64,000 bases of DNA from Sipunculus nudus (GCA_026874595.1 CM049310.1:9236001-9300000), one strand, 5' to 3'. Counted from the stretch's first letter, positions 1 through 13,326 are shown. Translations and numbers: made by a program. The notes: generated from the letters alone by a model not told the origin.

Positions 1-727
1 AGGGCCGTGTAAACTCTTTGCATTACCGCGATTACCGCGGGACGCGAAAGAGCACCTATTCCGAATATTGCGACAACAGTTGCGTGCATAACAGTGAGCC
101 ATTGATAATATATGCAGGCGGTAGTTCTTCCGAATATTGCCGATAGTTGTACAAATATTTTAGCGTAAGTAAGCGTCACAGAATACTATTATGCAAATTA
201 TTTCTTTGTAATCTCCAAATATAGTTGACATGATGAATGACGAACGAACCGTGTCTGGTCTCACCGCCCCGTCCGGGATTTACAGGCGCCACATGTGACT
301 ACCGCCTAGATTAAAAAAAAGTTAAAAACCTTCATGTGGACGGTCCCGTTTCATTTTTCCTCTGGTTAAGTGATGGTTTACGTTTTCTGTCAACGTGGTG
401 TGATCGGGTATTATAACTAATAGCCGATTTATCGGCCGGCACGTGTCGGTCACGGCTGATTAATTCTTTGTTAGTCTCGGGTCGGGCGGAGCTTGTTTGT
501 TCAACACTAACCCGAATGACCGCGATACAGGCGCACCGTGTGATAAGCATCAGAGCCGAACCACCTGTGTTCGTCGGGCTCGTCTTCCTTGCGCAAATGG
601 AGGTATTAATTAACATAATTTCCTAAAGTTTTCTTTGTCTTTCCACGAATTCAAATACCCCACAATATGCGTTTTGTACAAAAACCACGAAATTTTAAGC
701 CCACGATATTATCTGAATCTACAGTAC
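1..727. other. non-coding flank, no gene recognised
   Basis: I see no recognisable gene here. A 94-residue minus-strand open frame lies at 332-616 but matches no family I know and shows no splice or repeat support. The sequence may be intronic or upstream of the repeat exon that follows. Confidence 0.5.
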
Positions 728-1245
728 CTAGCCATTGTAATGTCATGTGACTCAGTTATTGCAACACCATCAAGGCTAACTGAAACCGCATCAGTCGGAG
801 TTTGCTCGGTACTAGGATTCTGCTCCATTTCATTTGCCATTGTAATGTCATGTGACTCGGTTATTGCAACACCATCAAGGCTAACTGAAACCGCGTCAGT
901 CAGAGTTTGCTTGATTCTAGGATCCTGCTCTTTTTCACTAGCCATTGTAATGTCATGTGACTCGGTTATTGCAACACCATCAAGGCTAACTGAAATCGCG
1001 TCAGTTGGAGTTTGCTCAGTACAAGGATCCTGCTCCTTTTCACTCGCCATTGTAATATCATGTGACTCGGTTATTGCAACACCATCAAGGCTAACTGAAA
1101 CCACTTCAGCTGGAGTTGGCTTGATACTTTGATCCTGTTCTGTTCCCTTTTCCAGTGTTTTGTCATGTGTCTGTAATAATGCTACACCATCATGAATATC
1201 TGAGACTGTTTGAACCTCAGGCTGACCTTTCTTGATACTTGAATC
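728..1245 (-). CDS. candidate exon encoding 35-residue tandem repeats
   Basis: On the minus strand an open frame reads through almost five copies of a 105-bp unit without a stop. Each unit encodes about 35 polar residues around the motif SVSLDGVAITESHDITMA followed by a Glu/Gln/Asp-rich linker. The unit is an exact multiple of three, and the copies differ mainly by substitutions, which favours coding. A good acceptor (TTGTTATCACCAG) precedes GATTCAAG at 1245, and a weaker donor (CTAG|GTACTG) lies at 728/727. Without that donor the frame stops at 709. No domain is recognised; the composition suggests a disordered linker or stalk. The plus strand is also largely open, but without splice signals. 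Coding status is inferred, not shown. Confidence 0.4.
736..1245. repeat. 105-bp tandem repeat, about 4.8 copies
   Basis: The phrase TGTCATGTG (TATCATGTG in the fourth unit) recurs at 741, 846, 951, 1056 and 1161, an exact 105-bp spacing. The first four units are very similar; the fifth (1161-1245) is diverged. Confidence 0.9.
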
Positions 1246-1319
1246 CTGGTGATAACAAAAATATATTATATTGCTGAGGAACCTCAAGACAACTAATATC
1301 TCTGCTAAAGGTACCAAAA

Positions 1320-4300
1320 AGGGCTGCGAATCTACAAATGAGAGATGATGGGAGCTACTCTACTCCGGATACGGCCGGGTTAAAACAGCTCAGGGTTAAA
1401 GGAAGTAATCATTGCACGGTGCCATGCCATCCTCATAAATTCATAAGTACATTGTAATTCCATTTTTAATTATGTTACACTAAGATGGTAATAGAGCTGG
1501 CCTCTGCTCAGGATTAAAAAATCTTAAATCTACTTTGACATATTTTAGACTATACATTATGGCTTGTAACATTAACAACACTGAAAACATTCCTTGTTCA
1601 ATAATACTGTCCCTAATGTTAAAATGTTATATATCCAAGGATGGACTGTCTTATCAGTACAACCTAATGGTCATCTTGCAGTTGATATGTGAAAATCAAA
1701 ATGATTCTAAAAAAAAAATACAAATATTTTGTATCCTTACCTTTTCTTTTTGAAACCAACTGACATCCTGGCAAAATGCCTCAAGGGTATGTGGCTTCCT
1801 GTGATACACACCTAAAGAAACACATATTTATATGAATCATATTTGCTAAAAGGAAGCTTTGAACAAATACCATGAACATTTATCATGAATTTTTATTAAG
1901 GGATTATTCAAATTAAATTCAAGGGATAGCAGTTACAATTTCTATACACTAGGACATTTCAGAATGACTGCACAATTCCATACGATATCTTTGGTAAAAA
2001 ATTCAAAGACCACAACAGCATTTTACTATTTGCAAAATAAATTTAGCTCATATCTCACAACAAATAATAGGCAAAATATTATAATACCTTTTTTTCAGTC
2101 AAAATTTTTTTCTTGCTAAAAAAAATGAGGTGTTTAGGGTAATCTGCTAAATTTTGAAAGTTAACTGCCAAGATTAAAAATTCTGGCCACTTTTTCTTGT
2201 TGTCAACAAGAGTTACATCCCTTCAAGATGATAAAATCTTTAATGAGAATATAAAACAAGTTGCAAATCAGAAATTAAAACCAAGTGATTGGCCAAGTGA
2301 TTGCATAGTAAACAGAGCAATAAGCACATGCAGTTCTTCATGCGATAAGTCAAATGCATTTGGTTATTCTTCGGTAATGGATAAATTGTAATCTTTAAAA
2401 GCAAACAAATCAGCAAAGCATGCAGAGATTCGACATCCCTGCAAGTCAACTGAAAATGTGAATTCAAATTTCTGACCTGAAGAACAATAAGTCAATTTAT
2501 TTAAAGTCAGAAATAAGGGGTCACATTTTAATTCATCATATTTCAGATTAATTTATTTTTTTTACTGGGCAGTAGCTTCATGTTTTTATGTTGAACAATA
2601 CATGTAAACTTTGTCACAGAGGTTTCAAGTTTCTACTTGTCATGTGGGTTGTTATTCAATTTAGCAGAGAAAATGGAATCTCCCATGAATCAAAACAATG
2701 GGTGGAACCTCTTCAACACAAAGTACTGGAGAACAAACAGAGCAACTGAGATAGTACTAGCTGCAAGTCCAGGCAAATCCAGGCAGTGACTTTTTTCAGA
2801 ATACTGGTTGGCTTCATATTCGCGAGGCTGAAATTTCACGATTTCTCCATTTTGAATGTTTTCCGAGGGTTTGATTTTCGCGATCTCATCATAACCAATA
2901 TTGAATCTTTGGTAAAGCAATTCCTGTGTGTATTGTAAAATGAGAATAATTCAGGCGTATGTGTTATTCTACCCATTTAATGATGAACCCGCACACACAG
3001 AGAGGTATTCAAGTGAACATTTATGGAACCGTTTACCCTATACCATGGATTTAATTTTTATAAAATTTCTCACTGTTCTTACCCTTTCCCATGCAAGTAT
3101 TGGTTACACTAAATAAGGACATACTCAGTTGGCCAATTATTCCCGAGGGTTTCATTTTCGCTATTATTTGTCATTCGCGTATATCGCGAAATTAAAACCC
3201 TCGCGAACCAAAAGGCAACCACAGTATATCACCCAAAGTGCTCCATGCATGATTCATGCAAGCTCAACTCTGGATAACCAGGCTACATCAGTAGAGTCAA
3301 TTTTACCAATGCATATTCCATTTAAAACCCAGGCATATCAAGGCATATTCAGAAACCTGAAACAGTATCTGAAAATCTATATCCTTATTTCCAAGGCACA
3401 TCCATGCATATCCATGCAAGACCAAGATATATCAATGTATGTTCCAGACAAATTCATGCATGTCTATGCATGTTTCATGCTTAAGTTTTGGTGAAGGATG
3501 CTTTTGAAATAAAGCAGTCTTACTCTTTGCAAGGTCCAAAACTGTTCCCAGTTCTTCTTCTGCCAGGCTGAACATATCTTTTATTCCAACTCCAATACTG
3601 TTTAGTAAATATAGAATTGTCTTTTTAATAATATTCCTACACAAACCAAATTGGGATCACAAGGTATTTGAATGTAAATTTCCAACAATTTTGATAAAAT
3701 AAGTTTTAATTTTTTTTCTTAATGCAAGCATTTTTACTTCTTGAATCTTTCAACAGTTATATGCCTAATAATATGCATAAAATATAAGTTTAACCTTATA
3801 AGATTAAAGCAGCAATTAGGAAATATCTGAATGTTGGCCTTTAAATATTATTGATACTCCATCCCTTCTTCAGAAACAGAACTTGCTGTCACCTAATGTA
3901 ATATTTCCAGACAGGAAACTTTGGTATGTTTACTCACACTGCTTCATCAGATTGCACATACACTTGAGCCCTTTCTCTACCATCGAAGGCTTTTATCTGA
4001 GCTGGCCAAAAGACTGGTTGTCGCCTTAGTTTTACCCACACCATATCCTACAATCAAGGAAAATACACAAACATGAACTACAGACAAATGTAGATAAATC
4101 AGAAAACAGCCTCACATGGACAACTTTCAAAGATGAAGTTGAAATGCAATAGTCATCAGAGAAAAACAAAATCTGTTTACTCAGTTTTGTCCAAAAATAT
4201 GGCAAATGATTTATATGGTATCGTAGTTGCAAAGACTACTGCTTGTCTAACATTAGCCTAATTAACATCAAGTAATCAGTCGGAAACTTATTGATGCCTA

Positions 4301-5697
4301 ATTCGTTGCCCATCAACATAGTTTTAAAAATTTTGACCAAATTTTGGGTGGTGTTAAAACATATTTAGGAAATGAAACAAAATGAAAATATAGTAGAACC
4401 TCAAATATCCGGATCTCGGGATGTTTTGGGGGACAGGTATTTTGTTTGGAAAATCGAGCTTATGGATATTCGAGCTCGACCACTTTCAAAAGTACACCAC
4501 TACCTCAATGGTAAGCATATCAGCAGCACAGTAACAAAGTTTTCCCTTATTTTCTCTATAAATAAAAAATGGCCTTTGCATACAACTTACAAAGTAGCTT
4601 TTTACCCAAACATTATTGGTCTTTGGACAAGGCTGCCACAATTTTTTCACACGATACTATAACCCATAAGTGCTGTCATCTGGGTGCAACAATGCAGATT
4701 ATCACAGGTGTATATCCATTATATAAATCGATTAATGAATTCTTTATGTAGGTAACCCTTATATAGACCCTGCTGCGGATTACACGGCCAGTCATCACAC
4801 AAGTGTTACGCAATTTTAAAAAGGTTAATTGGTTAGTTCAACTACAGAGCCAATTAACTTGATATTCTTGCGTGAGAGATGACAATGCTCTTTTGTGTGC
4901 ATTAGGGCATCTGTATTCGCGCAGGTGAGTGCAAATTACTTGACCACATTATAGTATATTTTGGTAAGTTTTCGGTAAAACGAGAAACCGTTCGGGTCCC
5001 CATTTTTATTTTAGGAAAAACAAAATTTTGGAAACACACAATTCAGAAATTCAAGGTTCTACAGTATATATATGATATATACAGCAGCATTCCTATACCT
5101 GCATTTTACACAGCATTTTATTTATCAGACAATAATGGCCAGTGCTGATAAAATTTGCCAGTGTTCCTCTATTTAAACTGCAAAATCATATTAATGAACA
5201 GCTCTGACACCAATTTTTTTAAATAAATATACCAAGGAATCTGCATCAATTTCTTTTATAACTTACCTCAAGGACAATTTCAGTTACTGGTTCCCACAAA
5301 TCCTGTGAATAGAAGTTGAGGTCTTCAAAAATACAGGCACAGATTTGAACATGGCTTTCATGATATTTTAGTATTTTTTACGCATATAAACTATGTAATG
5401 AGGTTAACTGAGAAATTATATTTTTCTATATGAATTAAACCACTAGATAAATATTTCCTGTATCATCATGCATCTGGTGGTCAAACATGTTTTCTTTCCC
5501 TAATGACAACACAGGTGGTTTGGGAAGAACGTGAAACAATTTTTACAACATTGAATGTTTTACCATTTTTCTATGTGCATTCAAACTATGTTGCACCAAT
5601 ACACAGATTCACATGGTGAACTAACTAAAATAAGTAAATTATAAAACACCACTAGAAGAAACTTTGTTACACGTTTTAGGAAAATATGCAAAATATA
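1320..5697. other. AT-rich non-coding stretch with palindromic MITE-like fragments
   Basis: No convincing exon was seen in over 4 kb. Two short segments, about 2805-2905 and 3140-3215, contain the same CCGAGGGTTT...TTCGCG vocabulary with self-complementary CGCGA strings. That looks like pieces of a short inverted-repeat element. The region is probably intron or intergenic. Confidence 0.4.
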
Positions 5698-6482
5698 CAT
5701 TACACAGACCACCACAACTAAAAGTTAACTGTGTACCAACATCCCAGTCTAAAAATGTGTCCTGTCTTGTGAACCAACAGGGTCTAACACTGTGGGCCTA
5801 CATTTCACAGACCACCACAACTAAAAGTTAACAGTGTGCCAACATCCCAGCCTAAAAAATGTGTCCCTTCTAGGGGGCCTACACTGTGGGCCTACATTTC
5901 ACAGACCACAACAATTAAAGAATAAATGTCCCGTCTTGTGGGCCTACAGAGTCTAACACTGTGGGCCTACATTACACAGACCACCAAAACTAAAAGTTAA
6001 CTGTGTACTGGTAACCAAGCCATAGAAATGTGTCCCGTGTTGAGGGCCTTCAGGGTCTAACACTGTAGGCCTACATTACACAGACCACCAAAACTAAAAG
6101 TTAACAGTGTGCCAACATCCTAGCCTAAAAAATGTGTCCTTTCTCGGGGGCCTACAGGGTCTAACACTGTGGGCCTATATTTCAGAGACTACAATAACTA
6201 AAGACTAACAGTGTTCCAACATCTCAGCCTCAGAAATGTGTCCCGTCTTATGGGCCTACAAAGTCTAACACTGTGGGCCTACATTACACAGACCACCACA
6301 ACTTAAAGTTAACTGTGTACCAAAATCCCAGGCTAAAAAATGTGTCCCTTCTAGGGGGCCTACACTGTGGGCCTACATTAAACAGACCATAACAACTAAA
6401 GAATAAATGTCCCGTCTTGTGGGCCTACAGAGTCTAACACTGTGGGCCTACATTACACAGACCACCAAAACTAACAATTAAC
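5698..6482. repeat. irregular minisatellite, about nine copies
   Basis: The phrases CACAGACCACCA, AAAGTTAACTGTGT, AATGTGTCC and TCTAACACTGTGGGCCTAC recur in order about nine times. Spacing alternates between roughly 75-90 and 100-105 bp. Short units lack the TCTAACACTG segment, so unit length varies by internal deletion. Confidence 0.9.
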
Positions 6483-6970
6483 ACCTTTGACATCTGACCC
6501 TCATAACCATTGGCTGACATTTCATTGACGTCATTGGACTCATGCGTCCATTGGTTGATCGCGACTTTGTTTTGCATAGACGCCATCTGACCTCTGACCC
6601 CGCTAGTGTGACTGACAACCGGAGCGAGGACATTGGTGATGTTTTTTGGCGGGCTGCACCTGGCCTAACTGCATTAAATGCGGCGATATCCATGATCCTG
6701 GATACCGCCGCATAAAAAGGTTCAGAGTAAACTGGAGAACTTAAAACCCTATTCGGGGAAAAAATCGTGTAAAGTCAAATATTGCGTTTGTGACAGTGAA
6801 ACTTAAGAAACCTAAGGAAGATATAGTACTTCATTCGAATGTCCAGGAAAATTGGCTAAATATTTTGTTTTAGTATGAAAACAAGACTCACTTTTATAAC
6901 TTTGCAACCCTGGCGCTTGAAACTGTCTCAGAATCTGAAACAATGAACTGCGTGACCTTTGCTCGTTACC

Positions 6971-7208
6971 ACTGGCAGACATCGTTCCTCGCGTATCACA
7001 GTTTATAAGGGGAATATATTCTTCTAAACAACATTTAAAGTGGACAAACACTGGCAGACATCGTTCCTCGCGTATCACAGTTTATAAGGGGAATATATTC
7101 TTCTAAACAACATTTAAAGTGGACAAACACTGGCAGACATCGTTCCTCGCGTATCACAGTTTATAAGGGGAATATATTCTTCTAAACAACATTTAAAGTG
7201 GACAAACA
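6971..7208. repeat. 79-bp direct repeat, three copies
   Basis: ACTGGCAGACATCG starts at 6971, 7050 and 7129, each followed by the same 65 bp, so three near-identical 79-bp units lie head to tail. The near-identity points to recent expansion. The array sits just outside the gypsy A element. Confidence 0.95.
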
Positions 7209-7369
7209 CTGTCTAAGTGGTATGTTAAATGCGCTTTTGATAAGAATATCTTTAATTCATAACGAATACGACATTTTTAGACGAAATATAAGAATTTAAT
7301 TGTCATGTGGAATGTCTCCACTTTTCTCAAACCATCTTCTAGGGCTCTAGCGTAATAAGAGAGCACAGG

Positions 7370-7500
7370 TGTAAAGTAGACAACTGCGCGCTTTGGACGA
7401 GATCTCTTTATTACCGTAAATAGGTCGTACATACCACAAGTCAAGTCGCAATGTCGCAAAAGACTCTCACTCACAATGCCATAAAATGGCATACGTTACA
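7370..7500 (-). repeat. gypsy A 3' LTR
   Basis: 131 bp from TGTAAAGTAGAC to CATACGTTACA on the plus strand, identical by eye to 12068-12198. It is the 3' LTR because the genes run on the minus strand. Confidence 0.95.
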
Positions 7501-7513
7501 TCCTCTTTTCTTT
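7501..7513 (-). other. gypsy A polypurine tract
   Basis: Read on the minus strand, AAAGAAAAGAGGA directly abuts the 3' LTR. This is the expected place for the plus-strand DNA primer of an LTR retrotransposon. Confidence 0.75.
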
Positions 7514-7776
7514 ATGCAATTTTTCACAGAAAATATTCATTAAGGTACAATAAACGTGTCTCATGAAACATCATTAATGTTATGACATTAGGGTCTATCT
7601 TTTTTTTTGTCACCCTGCGGGTGATGAAAACCAGACCAGTCTTATTTCTAAATTACTGATTGCAGTTAGAAAATATACAAACAAATTAAATCATCAATAT
7701 AACTCTACCTTAATGTCTAAAAGATAGGGGGGGGGGGGGGTCTTTAACACTATTCTCCTAACTATGGTTGATCGTT

Positions 7777-10700
7777 TTATAAATCTAAACGTGCCGGTGG
7801 TTTGACTATCCGACCATAAAGGGTTTTGACTAGATTTCTGGGACTTTCACCATCATAAGAATTATTTTCATCTTTACTGTTATCCCTATCCTGACTGGTT
7901 TCTGTCTGATCTAAATCTTCTATGACCTGTCCCTTTATTTTATTTGACTGGTTAGGCGTATGTGGAATTTGTGGCTGAGCGTTGTGTGTTTCAGGCATGT
8001 TAACTGTTGGCCTAATGCCTGGTGCATTTTCAATAGAATTATCTTTACCATCTATACTACGACCATGGCCTTTCTCATATTACCTGTGCGCCTCCTGACT
8101 AGATAATCTGAGGTATTTCCTGTTTCTCCTATATTTTCTACCATTACAGTCAACAATATATGACCTTGGTGAATTGTGTAGCCCCACAATTATCCCAGGC
8201 AGCCATCGTTTTGAACCAGGTAGCGGTGCCATACGTATGGGGTCCCCTGGGCGAAGATTTTCCAGATCATTTCCAGCTTTCTTGTTATAATGTTGCTTTT
8301 GTAAAGATTTACTTTCCTCTAGCCTGTGTCGTACTTCCTCGAAGTTGTATTGTAATGGCCTCAACAGTTCTCTTGCTATGGGCAGTTTTGTCCTGTACCT
8401 TCTACTTTCTAGAAGCTGACCTGGTGAAAATCCACAACTCTCCATAGGAGTCGACCTGTAATCTAGCAGTGCTAAATGTTTATCTTGGTTTTTACACCAT
8501 AGCCTTTTCACTGTTTCTACGGCCCTTTCGGCCTCTCCATTTGACTGGGCATAGCCAGATGATGAAGTAATATGTTTTATTCCATAACCTGTCAGGAATT
8601 TTTCAAATTCTCTCGAAGTGTATTGTGTAGCATTGTCCGTGCGCAAGCTTTCTGGGATGCCATGACGGCATATCTGCGCCTTGAACACCTCAACAGTGGT
8701 TGTGCTGCTCATATCTGGCAGTTTATCTACTTCAATATACTTTGAAAAATAGTCCACAGTCAATAAATAGTCCCGACCATCCCAGTGGAATATGTCGCTT
8801 GCTAGCTCATTCCAAGGTAGCTGTGGTGTACTTGTTGGTATCAATGGCTCAGAGTGCTGTCTGTTCTGGAAAGTATTACATGCATCGCAGTCACTGATTT
8901 TCTGCTCAATCTGCTTGGCCATCCGTGGCCAATAAAGTGACTCTCTGGCACGCCGTTTACACTTGTTTATGCCTTGGTGCGTTTCATGCACTTGGGACAG
9001 CATTTCTTGCCTCATGCTTGGCGGCACTACAATTTTCATGCCTTTGAAAATGATGCCATCTGATATTGCCAGCTCATCACGAACAGACCAATATTCACGG
9101 ATTGAGTGGGGAACTTCAGCTTTGGAATCGGGCCAGCCTTTCTTAATCATCTGATGCAGGGAGTGCAGCTCCTCCCCTGTGCGCTGTTGAAACTGCTGAT
9201 ATCTGGTGGATGACACTGCGATGTAGTCAGTCATGTTGATCACAACTGGTTCCATATCAGGAGTATTGTCCTTCAGGGTAGCTCGACTTAATGCATCACC
9301 AATGGGCACTTGAGAGTACTTAACTGTGAGATCGTATGGCTGCAGGTCTAGCATCATGGACTGCAACCTAACCGGTGCTGACAGTTAATGCTTTGCAAAT
9401 ATTGCTTGCAGTGGTCTGTGGTCACTCTGAACGTTCACGTGCTTGCCAAAAATATAATAATGAAACTTTTTGCAGCAGTGTACTATTGCTAGTGTTTCAA
9501 GTTCTATTGGCCAATAAGTGGTCTCTGGGTCTCTCAGGGCCCGAGAAGTGTATGCAACAGGTTTGCCATCCTGTAATAAGACTCCACCAAATCCCTCTCT
9601 GCTTGCATCACACTGTATTGTGTGCTCCTTCTTATAATCATAAATTGCCAGTACCGGTGCACTTGTACACATTTGCTTGAGATTTTCAAAACTTTCCTGC
9701 TGCAATTTATCCCAGTGAAATTCAACCTCTTTTTTAGTTAGGAGTCTAAGTGGAGCATCTATTGTGCTCTTGTGAGGCAGGAATTTACCAAGGTATTGTA
9801 TAATCCCAAGAAACCTTCTGACCTCTTCTTTGCTTCTGGGTACTGGCATATCCTCTATTGCTTTTACTTTATTTGGATCTGGTGCTAAACCTTTCTGGGA
9901 CACAATGTGTCCACTGAACTTTACCTGGGTTCTGCCAATCTGGCATTTGGAAAAATTAAAGCTCAATTTATTCTCATAAGCTTTACTTACAACATGTTCG
10001 AGCATCTTGTCATGCTCGTTATCTGTGCCACCAATCAGTATATCATCCATAATTGCTTTGGCTCCGGTATTTTCTAGGATTTTATCCATGATCCTCTGAA
10101 AAATTTCTGGGGCCGACTTTATGCCTTGAGGTAACCGGAGCCACCTGTATCTCCCTATTGGTGTATGGAAAGTGGTCAGCAGGCTTGATTCATAATCTAA
10201 AGGAATTTGTAAGAAACCAGATTTGGCATCAAGCACTGAAAATTTAGTTGCATTAGGAAACATTGATATTACCTCTTCAACAGTTGGAATAGGGTAATGT
10301 TCCCTCCTGACTGCCCTATTCAAGTCTTTAGGATCTATACAGATTCTGACTTTTCCATTTTTGACCACTGTTACCATAAAACTTACCCAGTCAGTTGGCT
10401 CACTGGAGTAATATGACCTGCTTGTTCCATTTCTTTAAGTTTTGCAATGACCTTTTCTGCAAGTGCTTTTGGCTGGCGCCTTGGGCCATGTACTACAGGT
10501 GGTACCGTGGGGTCTATTTTAAGGCTATACACACCTGGCAGAGTACCAGTAGATTCAGCTAAATGTGGAAATTTATCCTCTAGTTTAACCTCATGGATCC
10601 TTTCAATGAGCCCCAATGCTTTGCTAGCTTTGCCTGACAACAATGTGTTCTGGTTTGCATGCACTATGTAATACCTGACTATCACTTCTTTATCTTTATA

Positions 10701-11803
10701 TTTAGTAGGCAAATCTACATATCCCTCAACCTCAATTGGGTGCTTAGTGTAAGACTGGAATTGTTTTGTAGTCTGTTTAACAGTGACATTTGAATTTATC
10801 TTTTTCCAGAGTTTGTATGGTAGCAAAGATTGAGCTGCACCTGTGTCTATTTGCACTTTAAGTACCTTGTGGTTAACCTTTACATCAGCAAACCACTCAT
10901 TATCAGCACTGATTTTACCAATTGTAATAACATTGATATGATGTGCATGTTTAAAATCACAATCATCATCAGAGTCTGTAACCCTAAGAGCACTATTATC
11001 ACGGAGTCTCTTTCTACAAACTCTCTGGAAGTGTCCCATCTTTTTGCAGTAGTTGCATTTTTCTCTTCTTGCTGGACATGATTCATGTGAACTGTCATAA
11101 CCACATCTGTCACACCTGAATCTCTGTCGGTCTTTTCTTTTTGACACAGCTTGATCACCTTGTACAGATCTTTCTGGTAATTTAGATTGGATCTTGACAG
11201 GTTTATTCTGTACTTTGTTTACCATTGGGTCCTCATCTATCACACGTAAACTTTCCTGGGTTATTTCATAATTCTGGCCAATTGTTATGGCCATATCCAG
11301 TGTTAGTTCGTCCCCTTTGTCAAGACATTTTTCACGGACTTGTGGATGGTATGCTTGTAGGACAATGGCATCTCTCAACATTCTGTCAGGTTCGGAGTAG
11401 CCACAGTCCTGAACGAGGATTTTCAAATCTGTCACAAAATTGTCAAATTTCTCATCTGAACTTTGTTTTCTACGATGGAAATTTACTGATGCACATATCT
11501 GGTTGCGCTTCGGCGCTACATATGATGCAAACTTGTCAAAAACACCAGACAAGGTTTCATTTTCTGCAGGAATACCAGCATTATCTCCACTGGCTGGAAC
11601 CCCTGGTGCCCACGTGAAAGTATTGTATATTTCGCGCCCTTTATCGCCCATAAAAGTCATCAGGTAGTTCACTTTTTTTTAAGTTCAGTCTTACTGTTTA
11701 GCGGCCCGCCAAACGTAAATTCACAATGCTGTCTGAACCTTTTAAACTCTCTGTCCAAATCTGGCATAGCCCAGTTCATTACTGGATATTTTGAAGACTC
11801 CAT
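7777..11803 (-). pseudogene. gypsy A gag-pol polyprotein, interrupted
   Basis: Gag starts at the ATG at 11803. A CCHC-like zinc knuckle region (CNYCKKMGHFQRVC) is followed by an aspartic protease with VQIDTGAAQSLL, then reverse transcriptase with the IMDDILI form of the YxDD box, RNase H, and integrase. The integrase has the HHCC finger and a visible DDE triad in LLTVDYFSKY, LRTDN and NGEAERAVE. The reading frame breaks at an A8 run near 11680, again between protease and RT near 10393, at an in-frame stop near 9385, and at a stop at 8080-8082. An in-frame tail ending KPPARLDL continues to 7777. All catalytic motifs remain, so this is a young defective copy or assembly errors are present. Confidence 0.9.
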
Positions 11804-12052
11804 TTTGCAACACACGGGCTCTAAAGTCAAGGTCTCATTCAGAAAATAAAATGTCTTTAGGTTATAAACTGGTTTTACAGACCTCCATGTGATGGCGCCA
11901 CCGACAGACCTTCTGACGAACAGATTTTAACGCTCCCTGAGCGAAATTCACGTCCTGTCATTGTTAGACTTGCGTATTTTGAGTCCCTGGTGTCTTTAAA
12001 TCATCCGTATCATATGAGTTCACATGGACACATAGATAAGTAACTGATATAG

Positions 12053-12067
12053 CCACTTCTGACACCA
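12053..12067 (-). other. gypsy A primer-binding site, tRNA-Leu type
   Basis: The plus-strand bases CCACTTCTGACACCA directly abut the 5' LTR. They equal the 3' end of an animal tRNA-Leu including CCA, so the minus strand can pair with that tRNA to prime reverse transcription. The tRNA identity is from memory of tRNA-Leu 3' ends. Confidence 0.8.
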
Positions 12068-12198
12068 TGTAAAGTAGACAACTGCGCGCTTTGGACGAGA
12101 TCTCTTTATTACCGTAAATAGGTCGTACATACCACAAGTCAAGTCGCAATGTCGCAAAAGACTCTCACTCACAATGCCATAAAATGGCATACGTTACA
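12068..12198 (-). repeat. gypsy A 5' LTR
   Basis: 131 bp identical by eye to the copy at 7370-7500. On the minus strand it begins TGTAACGTATGCC and is followed by the primer-binding site. Confidence 0.95.
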
Positions 12199-13326
12199 AC
12201 GGGAGCTAGGGCTACACCTGGCCTAACCCTTAGCTTTTGTGCTCTCCTTCTCTTCGGGGGAGCCATTGAATGGGAACAACACGTCGCATAAGAGAATGCA
12301 GTTACACCTGGCCCAACCATTCTTAATTTTGAGTTTAATTATAATTGCAGAGCAAGATATACACATTTACTAATTAATTATATCCGCAAGCAATTAATGT
12401 ACATTCACCGCCGTATTAATTTTCATCAAAGAGCAAGTTTCATCAAACGACAAGTGTATCTTAAGAAGTCAAATTGCCATATATGTCGATCTTCTAGTAT
12501 TACATCGTCAGTGACAATACTTGTCCTGTACCATGACTGAGACGGGCCCAAGCCGTACCCATATCTCGATGACGTCTTTAAACATGAAAATAAAAGAAAT
12601 AGTGTTCTTAGGTCCGGTATTCTTATATTAAATAGAGCTTTGAAGTCCAGTATTCTTATTCTTATTCAGGCACCTTGTCCGGAAATTCCATCGTGTCACA
12701 GGTAGTGTTCATCCCAAATAACTCAACCGGCCACGGTACTGCGTTAACGTGATACTGGAGGGGAATTCCTCACAGAATGAAGACTTTTATTGCTTTTCCC
12801 CTGAAAAACAAAGATATTCAAAGACCAAAATTCACAGACTTTCAAAGAATTTAAAGACCGCTATGAACCCTGTATCTGTGACATTTTTTTGGCGATGCGT
12901 TAAACACTAATGGGGAATCCCGGAACTACACTCAAGCAGAGAAGCTGGAGCAAATCGGAAATCAAACTTGTCGCCACGTGGCGCACACGAGAACCGGTAA
13001 GAGACTCAGAGCCAAAAGTGATACATTGTAAAAGGTTTTCCCTGGCGTGGCAGGCCGGGGCACGTGCCTGGGGAAATCTAGGGTACACATGTAGCCCACA
13101 TGCGTACGTGTATAAGGCCATATGATGCCCTATACCCGCTCTAAGTTCGCAACCGGATTAAATATAGTGCTCTTCATCGATCTTAATCAATGAAAAAACA
13201 CATTTGCATGTTATGAACATTCAATTTAAATTTAGTCATTTACTGTGGCAGGGGTATTTATCAATGATTGAAAAATATACTGTTATTGTATAATAATTTG
13301 TGCTGCTATTATTATAATTATCAAAT

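Larger units (their letters stand above)
7370..12198 (-). mobile_element. Ty3/gypsy LTR retrotransposon A, near full length
   Basis: A 4.83-kb element lies between two 131-bp LTRs that I read as identical. It has a primer-binding site next to the right LTR, a polypurine tract next to the left LTR, and gag-protease-RT-RNaseH-integrase in order on the minus strand. LTRs begin TG and end CA. The flanking pentamers ACAGG (7365-7369) and ACGGG (12199-12203) match at four of five bases, a possible target duplication. Identical LTRs imply recent insertion, yet the coding region has several lesions. The tRNA-Leu primer site and protein motifs suggest a Mag/SURL-like group, which is an inference. Confidence 0.93.

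Noticed and set aside
332-616. 94-residue minus-strand ORF
   Set aside because: No domain, repeat or splice support, and nothing continues it in either direction.
635-1132. 165-residue plus-strand ORF over the 105-bp repeats
   Set aside because: It is the mirror of the minus-strand repeat frame. It lacks splice signals and its composition is less protein-like, so I list only the minus strand.
12910-13125. Overlapping 71-73 residue ORFs on both strands
   Set aside because: Mirror-image ORFs in a locally GC-richer patch, with no family resemblance.
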